Shown here: in pieces, positions 1 through 10,947 of the stretch
Layout of the letters: each line of letters begins with the position of its first letter
Position numbering within the stretch: the stretch's first letter is position 1
DNA from: Bretschneidera sinensis
Lineage: Eukaryota; Streptophyta; Magnoliopsida; Brassicales; Akaniaceae
Reading direction: 5' to 3'
Assembly (NCBI GenBank): GCA_023935145.1
Contig: CM043697.1
Span: 54,765,001 to 54,829,000 of the forward strand
Length of the DNA: 64,000 bases
Program-made: the position numbers and the translations under genes
Notes under the pieces: generated by a model
The model's database searches: none
The model's input: the letters and a program-made list of their open reading frames with translations, nothing else
What the model was told of the DNA's origin: nothing

Positions 1-226
1 TTATGTTGGACATACCCATGTCACTATCAATAGCTTGGATTAAACTTATTATGCTTTCATCTCCTGTTGGGCCAAGCTTGGAATGCCCCATTTTAGATTC
101 AGCCCAAATCTCTTGAATCAGCCCATTAAGTGCTTTTTTGACTTTCTTGGATCTTGATCTAGTAATTGGCCCAACTGGAATATGCAATGGATCCTTTAAT
201 AGTGCTTGTTGATTCTCATCATTCAT
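1..226 (-). pseudogene. Ty3/gypsy-type polyprotein, C-terminal fragment
   Basis: The minus strand is open from an ATG at 226 to the window edge (about 75 codons). It carries a stretch reading VGPITRSRSKK followed by ALNGLIQEIW. The pattern 'GP(I/M)TR(A/S)R..K..K.ALNGL' is familiar from the tail of plant gypsy-type gag-pol polyproteins, behind integrase. No upstream integrase or RT is visible because the window ends. Family assignment rests on this one motif, so only the class is claimed. A LINE tail on the opposite strand abuts it. Confidence 0.5.
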
Positions 227-249
227 ACTTTTGGGTTTTGGTTTAATAG

Positions 250-381
250 AATTTTTTTTTGTAAATGAAGAAGATATTGTAGATTTCTTTTAGGTTCTCA
301 CTTGTAGATAGCTTTTGTATTCGGGTGGTGCCCTCTTCATGCCTCTTTTATAATATATTTTTACTTATCAAAAAAAAAAAA
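250..381 (+). mobile_element. 3' tail of a truncated L1-type LINE
   Basis: The segment resembles the last ~130 bp of the other LINEs in this window: an 'atattgtagattt' coding end, a 'tggtgccctcttcatgcc' trailer, then 'acttatc' followed by an A-run. The same trailer and 'ttatcaaaaaa' end is seen near 20030-20114. Only the 3' end is present, as expected for abortive target-primed reverse transcription. The 5' limit is uncertain. Confidence 0.5.
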
Positions 382-1084
382 TTTGTTGTAGTGCATGGAT
401 AAAAGATATTGTTTATAGATATATGGATTGGGTTGCTTGGGGCTGATTTTTCGTTGAAGCCCATAGTCACAAGTAGAAATTAGAGGTTGAAGGTTAGAGA
501 TCTAATATACGCTTTTTGTGCCTCCCCTCCCCTCCTTTCCCCCCTCTTTTTCTTAGTTGGGGCTGGAATGGTTTTCTTGAAAGGGGACTTTTTCTATGAA
601 AGTGTTTGGCATGCAAATTTTATTTGGGAATTTTTTTCTTCATTTGAACAGCTGTTCGGGATTGTGTTTTAATGACAGCAAATGTAGTTCAAGAGAAAAC
701 TCTTCTCTATTAGCTGTGTTGTTTTGGAAAAAGGATTGAGATACAGTTTACCACCTTTTTTTCGTTGCTCGGCTGGTGGAGACTGTAGGGTCTCTTATCA
801 CTATCTAGTGTGGATCTGGTTACACTACGGTGGGGGAACTGGAGTTACGTTGTTGTCTGAGTGGTTCTGTTGTGTCTAAGATGGTGCATGTAAAGAGAGA
901 TTAATAGAGGACAGTCATGGGGGGAGCTCTTGTAAATTTAGAGAGATCTATCTGTTACCATATAAATTGCTTCTTCTTTTTTAACTATTCAAATTTTAGG
1001 TTTTAATTTGATTTTGAAGGCATCTTCCACTTGAAGGGTCCATGTATTATGGCTTCTTTGGTTTTCCTTTGGTGTCTAAGAGTT
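382..1084. other. No gene recognised
   Basis: A 61-codon ORF (487-672) has no recognisable domain and sits in T-rich sequence; I treat it as chance. I see no splice-linked exons, RNA gene or clear repeat. Confidence 0.5.
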
Positions 1085-1282
1085 CCTTGGTATAAACAAG
1101 GCAATTTGCCTTACCTATATATTTTGTGTTAAAACACATACTTTTGGTGACAAAAACAAAAACATTGATGATAAAAACAACTTTACGTGTTTTACCACCA
1201 GAATTATAAATGTTTCCACCAAATATATTTGTTTTACCACAAAATGTATGGGTAAGGCAAATTGCCTTATTTTTTAACAAGG
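1085..1282. mobile_element. MITE-like foldback element, ~198 bp
   Basis: The ends are imperfect inverted repeats of about 45 bp. The left end runs from 'ccttggtataaacaaggca' and the right end is its near reverse complement finishing 'ttttttaacaagg'. Within each arm lies 'aaggcaatttgccttacc', itself almost palindromic. There is no coding capacity. I could not settle the target-site duplication, so the superfamily is open. Confidence 0.6.
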
Positions 1283-1589
1283 CACCATAGCACTCACCTT
1301 TCCTTTTACTATGTGACGTCCTCTTCCTTGACTTAGCTTCACCAACCTTGGGGAAAAATCACTCTTTAATGACTGCAAGAAAGTGTTACCCATTTAATTA
1401 TTGATTCAATAGAGGATGCTAAATTTTGTGGAGTGGGGTCATATACTAGTTATAGCTTCACTAGTAATATAAAGATGGACAATCTGAATGAGGAGACAAG
1501 TGAATTCAAAACTTCAGATCTTCTCATGATGCGCTATGCTTTCAACCAAGATCTTTTTCCCCTAGTAGTTGTTAATTTCTAAAATAGAA
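1283..1589. other. No gene recognised
   Basis: Short AT-rich spacer between the MITE and the copia element; nothing supported. Confidence 0.5.
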
Positions 1590-2124
1590 TGTTAGGATTT
1601 TACCTTTAAAATCCACCTACTCAAAATTTAGGCAAAAATCACAACCACAACAATTAAGCATGCAAAACAAACAAAGAGTAAGAACACAATAATTTAACGT
1701 TGTTCGGTAACCTCCTTGCCTATGTCCACCAACAAACCTACTGCTTTATTAATATTCAATTACAACTTTAAGAATAGCAAAGGTCCTAAGCTCTCATAAC
1801 TCGAAAACCCCATTACACCCTAAGCTCTCAACCTAGCTGTAGTTGTAAGTGTTGTCTTTACTTGACAACACAAAACCCCAATAACACTCTAGTAGTAAAC
1901 CCATTTGATTTACAATGTATATTGGAATTATAGTTATGTCTCAAACCTTCTCTAAGGTCCCCTTTATATAGAGAATATTTTCCTAATACTATTAGGAAAA
2001 GAACAACATAATAAACTGCTACTACTACTACTCCTACTAGAATAAGCAACTATAAAATAGAAAACCACTTTTCCCAAATCAATTGGAAGTCCTCCTTGTG
2101 GAGAATTGAGCCAAAATCATAACA
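1590..2124 (-). repeat. 3' LTR of the 1590-4031 copia element
   Basis: 535 bp. Aligns along its length with 3496-4031, with frequent differences, so it is an old pair. Contains the shared 'caaaacaaacaaagag' stretch and a short ACT trinucleotide tract near 2015-2030. Confidence 0.8.
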
Positions 2125-2299
2125 AATCTAGTTTCCACCTGGGCTCAAATTCTCCACACCTCATCAACAAATCTAACTTTCTTTTTGGTTGGTGCGATCC
2201 TTCCTTTTGGTTCTTCCATATCTCCTCTACCTAATTTTTCAAGCAAAATCTTCCCATCCAGCAGATATAAGCCCTTATTGTTGATAGTAGCCTTCAACA

Positions 2300-3435
2300 C
2301 TACATTTTATCTATTAAGAACTTGCATGTGTATCCCATCTTATCAAGCTCCCCCAAAGAGATGATATTTGTAGTGAGAGAGGAAGCAAACTTTACTTTCT
2401 CAAGTGTCTTCACGCTTCCATCATGGAGCTTCAACCTTAAGCTTCTTTTACCATCAATTGTTTTGTGTTTTCCACATGTGGTAACAACTTTTTCATTGGT
2501 AGGTTCCTTCATACAATCAAATTACTTCTTCTTATTGAATATGTGAAGGGAGGACGCCGAATCAAGTAGCATAACTCATCAACTTTTTCTTCAATGTGCT
2601 CAATAGCTAGCACCTCTTCATCACTTCCCTTGGTGAGATTAGCACTTTCACTGCTCTTATCATCATGACTCTTCTTCCCGCTAATCCTTTTCAATTCTTT
2701 TAAATCATCCTTCATGGCCTTACAATAATATTGTATATGTCATATCTCTCCACAATAGAAGCACTCCTTGTCATCATCATCTCTAGGTCTAGATTTGGAT
2801 CTCCACCTTGAGCTACTGTTCGCTCTCCATTAGCTCCTCCCTCGATTAGACCTCCCCACAGCAAGCGCTTGACTATCACTAGACAAGCTCTCGTATCCCA
2901 TCAACATTTCATTTTCACGGTGAAGCGCGATCACATCATCTAAGCTCAATGTCGACTTGGCCACCAACAATGTTTGCACTAATGGTTTGTAAGATTTTGG
3001 TAAAGATGATAACAAGAGCAATGTTTTTTCCTCATCCTTCAATATTTCTTTTGCATTCAACAATTGAGACACTAACTTGTTAAATTCATTCAAGTGATCA
3101 TGAAGACTTGTATCTTCTTCTATCTTTTGAGAATAGAGGATCATCTTGATGCACAATCTGTTGGTTAAAGACTTTGACGCATAGATACCCTCGAACTTAT
3201 CCCACAAACCCGTTGGTTTAGTTTCCTTCAACATAGTATACTTGATCTCGGGAGCAAGAGCTAACCTCTAAATCGATTGCAACTTTCTATTAGTCACCTC
3301 TCCTGGCTTTTCTTCCTCTAAAGCCTGATCAATATCTTGTTATACTAAAAGAGCTTGAACTGTACTCTGCCACAGAGTAAAATTATTGCTTCCATTAAAT
3401 AAAGAAATCTCAAATTTAGGTATATCTAACGACAT
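2300..3435 (-). pseudogene. Copia gag and partial protease, decayed
   Basis: The minus strand reads a copia gag start (SLDIPKFEISLFNGSNN...W) from ATG 3435, then a gag helical region (2830-3234), a CCHC zinc knuckle near 2740-2775, and a protease-region tail (2300-2512) with the 'NIISLGELD.MGY' signature. Nonsense codons interrupt it: TAA at 3340, a TAG soon after where Trp is expected, and a TGA within the zinc knuckle. The product would have been the capsid protein that packages element RNA. It is non-functional, and pol beyond the protease is missing. Confidence 0.8.
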
Positions 3436-3495
3436 GGTGACGCAGACGCAACAAATAGCAGCATGCATCTTCTTCAAAAAGATGACCATACCACT

Positions 3496-4031
3496 TGTTG
3501 GGATTTTACCTCTAAAATCCATTTACTCAAAATTTAGGCAAATCACAACCACAACAATTAAATAAGCAAAACAAACAAAGAGCAAAAACACAACAATTTA
3601 ACGTTGTTCAGCAACCTCTTTGCCTACGTCGACCAACAAATCTAATGCTTTATTAATATTCAATTACAACTTTAGAAAGAGCAAAGTTGCTAAGCTCTCA
3701 CAACCCGAAAGCCCCAATACACCTAAGCTCTTAACCTAGCTCTAGTTGTAAGTGTTATCTCTACTTAGACAACTTAAAACCTCAATACATCTAAAGCTCT
3801 CATCATAACTATAGTAGTAAATCTCTTTGATTATATATATTGGAATTATGGGTGTCTCAAACCTTCTGCCCCTTTTATATAGAGGATATTTTTCTAATAC
3901 TATTAGGAAAAGAACAACATAATAAAGTACTACTACTACTTCTACTAGAATAAACAAATATAAAATAGGAAATCACTTCTCTCAAATCAATTAGAAGTCT
4001 TCCTTATAGGAATTGAACCAAAATCCTAACA
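3496..4031 (-). repeat. 5' LTR of the 1590-4031 copia element
   Basis: 536 bp, TG...CA, direct repeat of 1590-2124. On the minus strand it lies upstream of gag and would hold the promoter. Confidence 0.8.
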
Positions 4032-4218
4032 CAGATTTAGTGTCAAATTCAAGTAGCACTATACTTTATAGTTACCTGACACCAAAGATGCATAACATTG
4101 TCACTCTCTTGTTGCATTAAAGTAAAAAAATTTTGATTTATTCTTGTGCTTCAGTGTATCTAATGAACTAATGATAATTGGCTCTTCTTGATGTTAAATG
4201 TGAATTTCTAAAATGAAG

Positions 4219-4300
4219 CCCCCAAATAACAATTGCTACAGCGGTAGTATTCTGTCACCGATTCTTCCTTCGTCAGTCGCATGCAAAGAATGATTGGATG
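4219..4300 (+). CDS. CYCT1: Cyclin T exon, cyclin fold 1 part A
   Basis: Phase: one base then 27 codons, ending before 'gtgagt'. Encodes the helix with [15 protein letters not shown]. The acceptor (aaatgaag) has a poor pyrimidine tract. The last two codons give Trp-Met where plant cyclin Ts usually have Arg-Arg; CGG to TGG would be a C-to-T change. Confidence 0.8.
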
Positions 4301-7300
4301 GTGAGTCTATGTTTCCTTCTCAAATATTTGAATAATTGTATTTCTTTTTTCCTTTCTGGAAGATTTATTTCTAGGTATAGTTCTAGCATCTGTGGCGATG
4401 GTAGGTGGTACAATTTTGTGGCTGCACTTGTCCACATTCATTTAGCCTAATGTATTTGGAACTAGGAACTTTCTGATTGGAATTCTGGATTAGTAGCTAA
4501 TGTAATTAGAGGGATGGATAAAAAATTGTAATATAGGAGGAAATCTCTGCTAAGATAGAGAACTCTGTTGCACAGGCAGCTGACCATGGAGAACCCGTAT
4601 CTCCATGCGGCTTGGACATGGCATTGGCATACTCAGTGGCTGAAGAGGAGGAGAAAAAGAACATTCATGTAGGATAGTAGGTAAACAAAGAATAATTTAG
4701 AGGGCTATCTCAAGGGAGAAGAAGAAAGAGGGGAGAAAGAGAAGAATCGAGGAGATGAGAGAAGAAAAGAAGAGAAGAAGAAGAGTAAGGGAAGAGGCAC
4801 ATAACTGGAGAGGGAGATGGATCAATTCTAAAATTCTATTATCAATGCACTACCTCAATCCAGCATAATAAAGGTGCTTATATATGAAGCAATCCTAAAC
4901 ATAAAAGTAAATAAACCAATTCATAATCAAAATCCTAATAAATTAAAGGGAAATTTTTTTATAAATACCCTGTGATTTGACATAAATAAGATTGGTCATT
5001 GTGTTTTTAAAAGCTGCACTTAAGTCATTCTGTTAGGTACTGCATGCAACTGGGAAGAAAGTTTGTGTCTATGTGTGTTCATGTGGGAGAGAGAGACAGA
5101 GAGTTCATAACAACACATTTACTTGATTGCTAAGTCATCAGGTGTTCGTCAAATCATTGATGACAAGAAGGAATGAAGGAAAAAAAAAATATATATATAT
5201 ATATATATATTAAAAATGTAATATGAAACGAATTGGTTGATTATTTGGATTTGGGGAGACGATCTATTAAGTGCCTGATTTTGTTCAAATTATCTTGCAG
5301 GCCATTGCCACTGTGTGTATGTTTCTCGCCGGGAAGGTTGAAGAGACTCCCCACCCACTGAAAGATGTAATAATTGTTTCTTATGAAATTATTCATAAAG
5401 AGGACCCTGAAGCAATTCAAAGGATTAAGCAGAAGGTATGGTTATCTCCGTGCTGCTTTTCTGTATGACAGTTCTGTACTTCTTGTAGTTTTTACTGTTG
5501 TTTTATTACATTAGAACTTGCATAATTCCTAATTATGTATACCTGGTACTTTCATTTTCTTCATTCTATATCTCTAATGCCGGTAGTGCACAGATATTAT
5601 ACAGACAGCTAATTATCGCATTCATGGATGTGGTTAGTTATCCCAGTGTACCCATGTTCATTAAAGATGTGTACTCTTCACATGGATACCTGTTTCCATT
5701 TTAGTTATTGACCCTTGAAACATACTTAATAATTTAAGATGATAGAACTAAATGTTGCAGTCAACTAAATGTTGCAGTCTCCTGTTCAAAACATGTGATT
5801 GCTGTGAATGTAAATTCCTTTAGCTGTTGGGCTTTCCTTGCAAGTCTTCAGCTGTTGGCCCGCCCTTGTTAGTGTTCAATTGTCGGGCTTTATATCCTTC
5901 TTCATGTTCCCCGAGTTTACCAATAATATAAAATAAGAAAATCAATGTATTGCCATACCTAGGTCTGATATTTGGACTTCTCTTAGCCAGGTCCTTTTGT
6001 GCTAATATTAAAAATTTGGGCAAATTACAGATTACTACCTTGTGGTTGGCATTATACTAACTTAGGACCCGATAATTTTAAAAAAATTAAATTCAAATGT
6101 ATCATGTGGTTGACTCCGTTAGCATATAAGGCTCAAGACCATAGTAGTTAAAAGCAAGCGTGCCTAGGCGAGAGGCGCACTGAGGCTCCAAGCTTAGCGC
6201 TTCAAGGCACCCGAGGCGAGGTGACCTGCATGAGGCGCAATGCCCATTAAAAGCACGCCGTACAAATGTTAGAGACAAAGAAGACGAAGGAGAAGGTAGG
6301 GGAGAAGAAATAGAGATACAAATAGTAATAAACTCCTTTTTTCTTCGATTTTTTCTGTTATATGCCTTTTCAGTACCCTCTGTCCTCATATAGCGCATAC
6401 GCATTGCAAACAAAACTCTCTTTTTTAGGTTTTGAAAATCTGGTTCTATCTTCTCATAGAAGAAGACGATGAATAGTAGCTTTCTGCCTGTGACAAAAAC
6501 AAGGTGAGTTTTCTAGTAGCTCGCTCCTGCTCCACTTGATAGACTAATGTGTTATGGTTTATGGGTAATGAGTGTTATTATATTATAAGTTATGGCCCAC
6601 TGCACACTTGCTGGCTTATGGGTAATGTGCATATATTATATTGTTTTTATCACATGTTATATGGGTTTATGGCCCCACTATATACTTGCTGACTCATTTA
6701 AAAAAAAAAAAAAAAGGAAGAAGCACACTTGCTGACTTGCACAGTGCACAGTAACGAAAAAGACTAGAGATAATGGTTACTGGACTATTATTGCACGCTT
6801 GCACATTTGATAGTTGCTACTTGCTAGTATAAAACAAGCTTAATTATATTGCACATTTGCACAGTTACTTTAGTTTAGGATAGTATAATAATAATAATAG
6901 CTACTATGCTTAATAGTTAGTATTTAGGGTTGGTATTTTCTAGTGTGTTTGTATTAAAGTAATGGTTACAAAATCAAATCTATGATATTTCTTAGTATAG
7001 TTTGTGTCATATGAATTATAAGCGTTTTATATACATTTTTTTTTTCGTAAATGTGTGCCTCGCCTTTGTCAGACATGTGCCTGCGCCTCGCACCTTGCGC
7101 TTTGTGTGTAGGCTTCAGTTACCCTTTGCGACTTACTGTGCCTTGCGCTTTTGATAACTATGCTCAAAATGTCAAAAAAATCGTGTGGTGGCATGTGGCT
7201 TCATTTTTCAGCATTGATCGAAGTTTATCTACCCCAATTTCGTTTTAAGGTTTCATTTCTCTCAGTACAACAAAACCAAAAAGTGTTAAAGCCCAAAATC

Positions 7301-10300
7301 TCATATCAAATCAACCTTTTATCATCAATCCAAACCGAGTTTATACCCAACTACCCCCAGACCATGGACCCATCAGGAATGCCAGAATTGTTTCCCATCT
7401 CCACATCCACTGGGTCTTTATCTCAACCCATGCAGCTCCAGCTCAAGTTTCCTCTCTTACGTGAGACTCAGCAACTTGGGTCTCAAAATCTGTCTCCCTT
7501 CCTCGAGCCTCTTCCTTATCAGCCTCCGATTTGGACAGTTTGTGAAATAAGAAATTGCACCTGTCTTCTTGCAAAAATGATGGAATAAAAGACTCATGAA
7601 TAGATTTTTCAATGAAAAATTGCTTTGAGAAATTAAAGATAATTCATTACCCTAAATTTGTGCACCCAAAGAATCTACTTGCAGTATTTTATTCTGTCCA
7701 CTCTCACTGGTGATGGCAATCAACATTTGCAATATTGTTGCTTGTAGGGAGAGCAAGTTTCATAGCCTTCTTCCCGAATTTTCATTGAATTTCCTTGTTA
7801 ATTTTGAGCTAAGGTGGTGCCATGAATGAGAAATTCTTGGGTAGACTTAGACTACCATGTCATTCATAGACTAAGCATATCAGAGCGCAACACGTGAACA
7901 AGTGAAACCATATTTAATTGCAACAGTAACTTGGTCAATTTGACCATGGTTTAAATAGTAGTTGTTGCAATAAAATATGGTCCCACTTGTCCACGTGTCT
8001 CGCACTGATATGTGTAGTCTATGAATGACATGGTAGTCTTAGTGTACCCATAAATTTCTCATCTTTGACCTTTTTAATGCAAGAGCGGCCAATTTGGTGC
8101 CAATGACAGTGGTTCCCACTTGCAAATGAATTCATGTGCTGCACAGATGATATTTTTGACGCCTTGAGCCGTATGTGCTAACGGATTCAACCTCGGGTTA
8201 CTCAAGTTGAACTTGTTAAAACACAAAGACCTAAGTATAACTCTAACCACAGGGTATTAATCTGTGATTTGCCCTAAAAATTTAGGCAGCTCTGATATGA
8301 GTCCATATATTGGAAAACAGTGAACTAATTTGAGTATTTTGGTCTTTCTTGGTTTTCCATTTTATCAGGATTTTAATGGCATGAATTCAATCTTTAGTTT
8401 TGCTGGCATTCCTTCATCAGTTGTGATCATGTGAGGGTAATAATAACTAATGTCTGGTCTGCTAAACAGCCTGGGTTCATAGTCTGCCCATGGTCATAGT
8501 TAGCTGGCTTTTGTTATTGTAATTCATTATTTTCGTTCTCAACATTTTGCTTATTTCCTTTGTATTTGTAGAATTGTTATGTCATTTGGCCCAGGGATAT
8601 ATTGTCACTGTTCCAGAAACTCGGGTCTTATTTCTTCTTTTTTTGTACAAGTCCCGGTTCCAGACATAGGAATGAATATTCTTATATCATTTTCTTTGTT
8701 TTTAGTTTCAATTATTCAGTTAATTCATATATATGCATCTATCATGCAGGAGGTATATGAACAACGGAAAGAATTAATTTTATTGGGAGAGAATGTAGTA
8801 CTTGCAACTCTTGGTTTCGATCTAAATGTGCACCATCCATATAAACCGCTTGTTGAGGCAATTAAAAAGTTTAAGGTTGCACAGAATGCCCTTGCACAGG
8901 TTGCATGGAATTTCGTTAATGACGGGTACGATAGATTCCATTTCTTCTTGTACCTACATACTGTCCATTCATTGTCTGTTCTTGATTGGGGATGCGACAT
9001 GCAGATTGCGGACATCTCTTTGCTTGCAATTTAAGCCCCACCAGATTGCCGCAGGTGCCATTTTCCTTGCTGCGAAGTTCCTGAAAGTAAAGCTTCCCTC
9101 AGATGGTGAGAGGGTGTGGTGGCAAGAGTTTGACGTTACCCCACGCCAATTGGAGGGTTGGTGTCCTCCTTTTCTTTCAATAATTAATATGTTATCGACT
9201 GATGGCAGGAGACAGTGTCCTCTTTCTTACCTTGTTTTGCTTTTAAAATGAATTCTCAATCTTTATATATTTAAGATAAACTAAAAAAGAAAAGGGGATA
9301 ATGTGCTAAATCATAGTTCAATCTCTGTTTTTAAATTTTTACTAGGCGGGAAATAGGGGCATGGGAGCTTTAGGTTAGAGGATGGAGAACAAAAATATAT
9401 GAACAATTCAGAAGAATACAATTGGATAGTTTCAATCACTAATCATGTCTCTAGTTGTCTTGTGCTACTTGCAGGATACATTGGATTTCAATTTTGACTG
9501 TAAATGTGTACTTCTTTCAGAGGTTAGCAATCAAATGTTGGAATTGTATGAACAAAACCAAGCAACAGCTTCCAAGGGTGGTGAAGTTGAAGGAAGCATC
9601 GGAGCTGGGGCATTATCAAGAGCTCCTTCTAGCAAAGAAGAACTTGCATCAACTGAGACTGGAGGTGCTACTTTGAGACATGGAACCTCTGTGCCAGTGT
9701 TGCCTAACCCAGTGTCTGAGCAGATATTTTCCAATAACCATGGTGAGCCACCTAGAATCATTGAGAGAAGTAATGACTATAGGAGTGAAGAGTTAAAAAG
9801 CACCCTTGTTCACCAGTCATATAGCAATTATGAAGATTTTCAGCACGTCGAACCAAAGACATTGCCTTACCAGAACAAGGAGGCTCAAAACGCATCGAGT
9901 GTTCAGTCAGATGGACGTGGTGAAGAAAATCAAGAGAGAATTGTTGCAAGAAGTGAAAGAAGAGAAGTAGGAGAATTGAAGGACAAATATTTGAGGCGAA
10001 ATTTAGAAAATGGAGCAAGTAAATTTGGCCTGTCACGCCAGGAAGCTATCAAGAAGATTGACACAGACAAGGTAAAGGCAGCACTGGAGAACACAAGGAA
10101 GTCCTGCAGTGAAATAACTCGTAAAATTGACTTGATGGATGTGGATGATCGCATTGAAAATGACCTAGAAGCTGGTGTTGAACTGACTTCTGTAAGTGAG
10201 AGAAAAAAGCAGGATAGGAGACAAAGCTGGTCTACATCCTCACACAGACAAGAATATGAGAACATGCATCATGGGAATCATCAAGAGAATGCCGGAGATA

Positions 10301-10605
10301 TACAGCACCTAGGAATGAAGGGGCAATCATCATGGACACCAGATATAGAGAATGTGGAAGAACGAGTTGTATCAATGTGTGATGATACTGAACAGGGTTT
10401 TAGGTCAGCAAAGTCGAGCAACCGCAAGCGAAAAGCAGGAAGCGCGCTAAACAAAATGCTAGAGGTGAAGCAACGACACGAATATGGGCATGGGTCCTCC
10501 CACCATTATAATCATCATGATGATCTGGAAGATCGGAACAGGGTGGCTCGACTTGGCTACATGGAGAGAGATCAGAAGAGGCATGTACCAGAATATCATT
10601 TCTAA
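4219..10605 (+). CDS. CYCT1: Cyclin T (CYCT1-like), N-terminal exons not found
   Basis: Five exons (4219-4300, 5301-5435, 8750-8925, 9005-9156, 9521-10605) join in phase through GT-AG introns. They encode most of the two cyclin folds plus the long polar tail of a plant cyclin T. Cyclin T is the regulatory subunit of the CDK9/CDKC (P-TEFb) kinase that phosphorylates the RNA polymerase II CTD in the nucleus. Diagnostic stretches are [42 protein letters not shown] and [14 protein letters not shown]. The first ~80-90 residues of the family (including the WYF start of cyclin fold 1) are not seen between 1 and 4218, where a copia element lies; they may be lost or beyond the window. The visible part has no stops or frameshifts. 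At the first junction WMA replaces the family's usual Arg-Arg-Thr, a possible sign of relaxed constraint. Convergent with CYP59 downstream. Confidence 0.85.
4301..5300 (+). other. Cyclin T intron with simple repeats
   Basis: Holds a purine-rich GAAGAA tract (about 4630-4800), an AT dinucleotide run (about 5190-5210), and at about 4946-5030 a stretch resembling one arm of the Mutator-like element at 6018. No coding exon seen. Confidence 0.55.
5301..5435 (+). CDS. CYCT1: Cyclin T exon, cyclin fold 1 part B
   Basis: 45 complete codons between 'cttgcag' and 'gtatgg'. Encodes [15 protein letters not shown] and ends RIKQK. His replaces the usual Arg in the PRPL position (CAC for CGC). Open reading continues into the next exon in phase 0. 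Confidence 0.88.
5436..6008 (+). other. Cyclin T intron, 5' part
   Basis: AT-rich intron sequence before the Mutator-like insertion. Short ORFs have no recognisable content. Confidence 0.5.
6139..7161. mobile_element. hAT-like non-autonomous element nested in the MULE
   Basis: The left end 'catagtagttaaaagc' mirrors the right end 'gcgcttttgataactat', and the subterminal regions are rich in GCG/GGCGC words on both sides (6150-6260 and 7050-7150). The 8-bp flanks are gctcaaga (6131-6138) and gctcaaaa (7162-7169), one mismatch, fitting the 8-bp duplication of hAT elements. No transposase. Confidence 0.65.
7363..7587 (+). other. Possible captured gene fragment inside the MULE
   Basis: After a CAAAACC-rich leader-like stretch, an ORF starts ATGGACCCATCAGGAATG and runs 74 codons (Pro/Ser/Gln/Leu-rich) to a TAA after 7587. 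The composition is like a host exon and unlike the AT-rich surroundings, as in Pack-MULEs. I do not recognise the protein. Confidence 0.35.
7826..8062. mobile_element. Foldback MITE nested in the MULE
   Basis: Two arms of about 100 bp (7826-7925 and 7964-8062) are reverse complements of about 85-90% identity by eye, separated by about 40 bp. Each arm contains 'actaccatgtcattcatag'. No coding sequence. Confidence 0.75.
8284..8749 (+). other. Cyclin T intron, 3' part
   Basis: Intron sequence ending with a typical pyrimidine/AT tract and 'catgcag'. Nothing else supported. Confidence 0.5.
8750..8925 (+). CDS. CYCT1: Cyclin T exon, end of fold 1 and start of fold 2
   Basis: 176 bp (58 codons plus 2 bases) between 'catgcag' and 'gtacga'. 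Encodes [29 protein letters not shown] and [17 protein letters not shown], all strongly conserved in plant cyclin T. No disruptions. Confidence 0.92.
9005..9156 (+). CDS. CYCT1: Cyclin T exon, cyclin fold 2
   Basis: 152 bp, completing the Gly codon of the previous exon. Encodes [28 protein letters not shown] and [14 protein letters not shown]. Ends before 'gttggt'. Intact. Confidence 0.92.
9157..9520 (+). other. Cyclin T intron
   Basis: Standard intron, acceptor 'cttctttcag'; no further features. Confidence 0.7.
9521..10605 (+). CDS. CYCT1: Cyclin T terminal exon, C-terminal tail
   Basis: 1085 bp, 360 codons then TAA. Begins [12 protein letters not shown], closing cyclin fold 2, then a long polar low-complexity region rich in Glu, Lys, Arg, Ser and Asn, a basic cluster [11 protein letters not shown] near the end, and the family's final His-rich piece and MERDQKRH motif. 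The tail of cyclin T serves substrate docking and nuclear location; the basic cluster is a plausible nuclear-localisation signal (inference). The full-length open frame suggests the gene is recent or still constrained. Confidence 0.9.
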
Positions 10606-10889
10606 AGTTAGTGTTCACTAGTGTCACAGTTACAGCTTTCTCCACATAAGGAGTGTTTGCTATATGATTTCTTTAAGGATCATGCTTATGTTCTTGGCCT
10701 TCCTAAATAGCTGGACGAAGCAGGATGTCAGCTGTTAGTTGATTATGTGGATAAAGGATTCCGTATGAATGTACAAACCATGGAGCTCTTTGTAAGTCAA
10801 CTGTTTGCCACATTTTACTGGGAAATTTTCGTGAATGGAAACAAGGTTTGTGGAGTTATTGAGTTCAAGACGGACTCAAAAATGCAAGG

Positions 10890-10891
<2 letters not shown>
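10606..10891 (+). other. Cyclin T 3' flank
   Basis: Probable 3' UTR and flank. An in-frame ORF from 10747 runs only into the TA microsatellite and is judged chance. Confidence 0.45.

Positions 10892-10946
<55 letters not shown>
10892..10946. repeat. TA dinucleotide microsatellite
   Basis: About 27 uninterrupted TA units just downstream of the cyclin T stop codon. Confidence 0.95.

Positions 10947-10947
<1 letters not shown>

Larger units (their letters stand above)
1590..4031 (-). mobile_element. Internally deleted Ty1/copia retrotransposon
   Basis: Two direct LTRs (1590-2124 and 3496-4031) begin TG and end CA on both strands and enclose a minus-strand gag plus the start of protease. Integrase, RT and RNase H are absent, so 2.4 kb remains of an element normally about 5 kb. 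On the minus strand a 'tggtat' sequence directly follows the upper LTR, the right place for a degenerate tRNA-Met primer site, and a purine-rich stretch precedes the lower LTR. Flanks (tagaa / cagat) do not form a matching 5-bp duplication. The element lies just where the N-terminal exons of the neighbouring cyclin gene would be expected. Confidence 0.8.
6018..8274. mobile_element. Mutator-like element (MULE) with 9-bp target duplication
   Basis: The ends are inverted repeats of about 120-130 bp starting GGGCAAAT(T/C)ACAGATTA on one side, with the reverse complement at 8150-8274. The 9-bp sequence TAAAAATTT flanks both ends exactly (6009-6017 and 8275-8283). Long TIRs plus a 9-bp duplication are the hallmark of Mutator-like transposons. 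There is no transposase ORF, so it is non-autonomous. It sits in a cyclin T intron and carries two nested elements (6139-7161 and 7826-8062). The remaining internal sequence (about 7170-7600) includes a gene-like start and could be a captured host fragment. Confidence 0.85.

Noticed and set aside
487..672. 61-codon ORF near the left edge
   Set aside because: T-rich low-complexity translation without homologous motif or exon borders.
1590..4031. Intact autonomous copia element
   Set aside because: Integrase, RT and RNase H are missing and gag has several stops.
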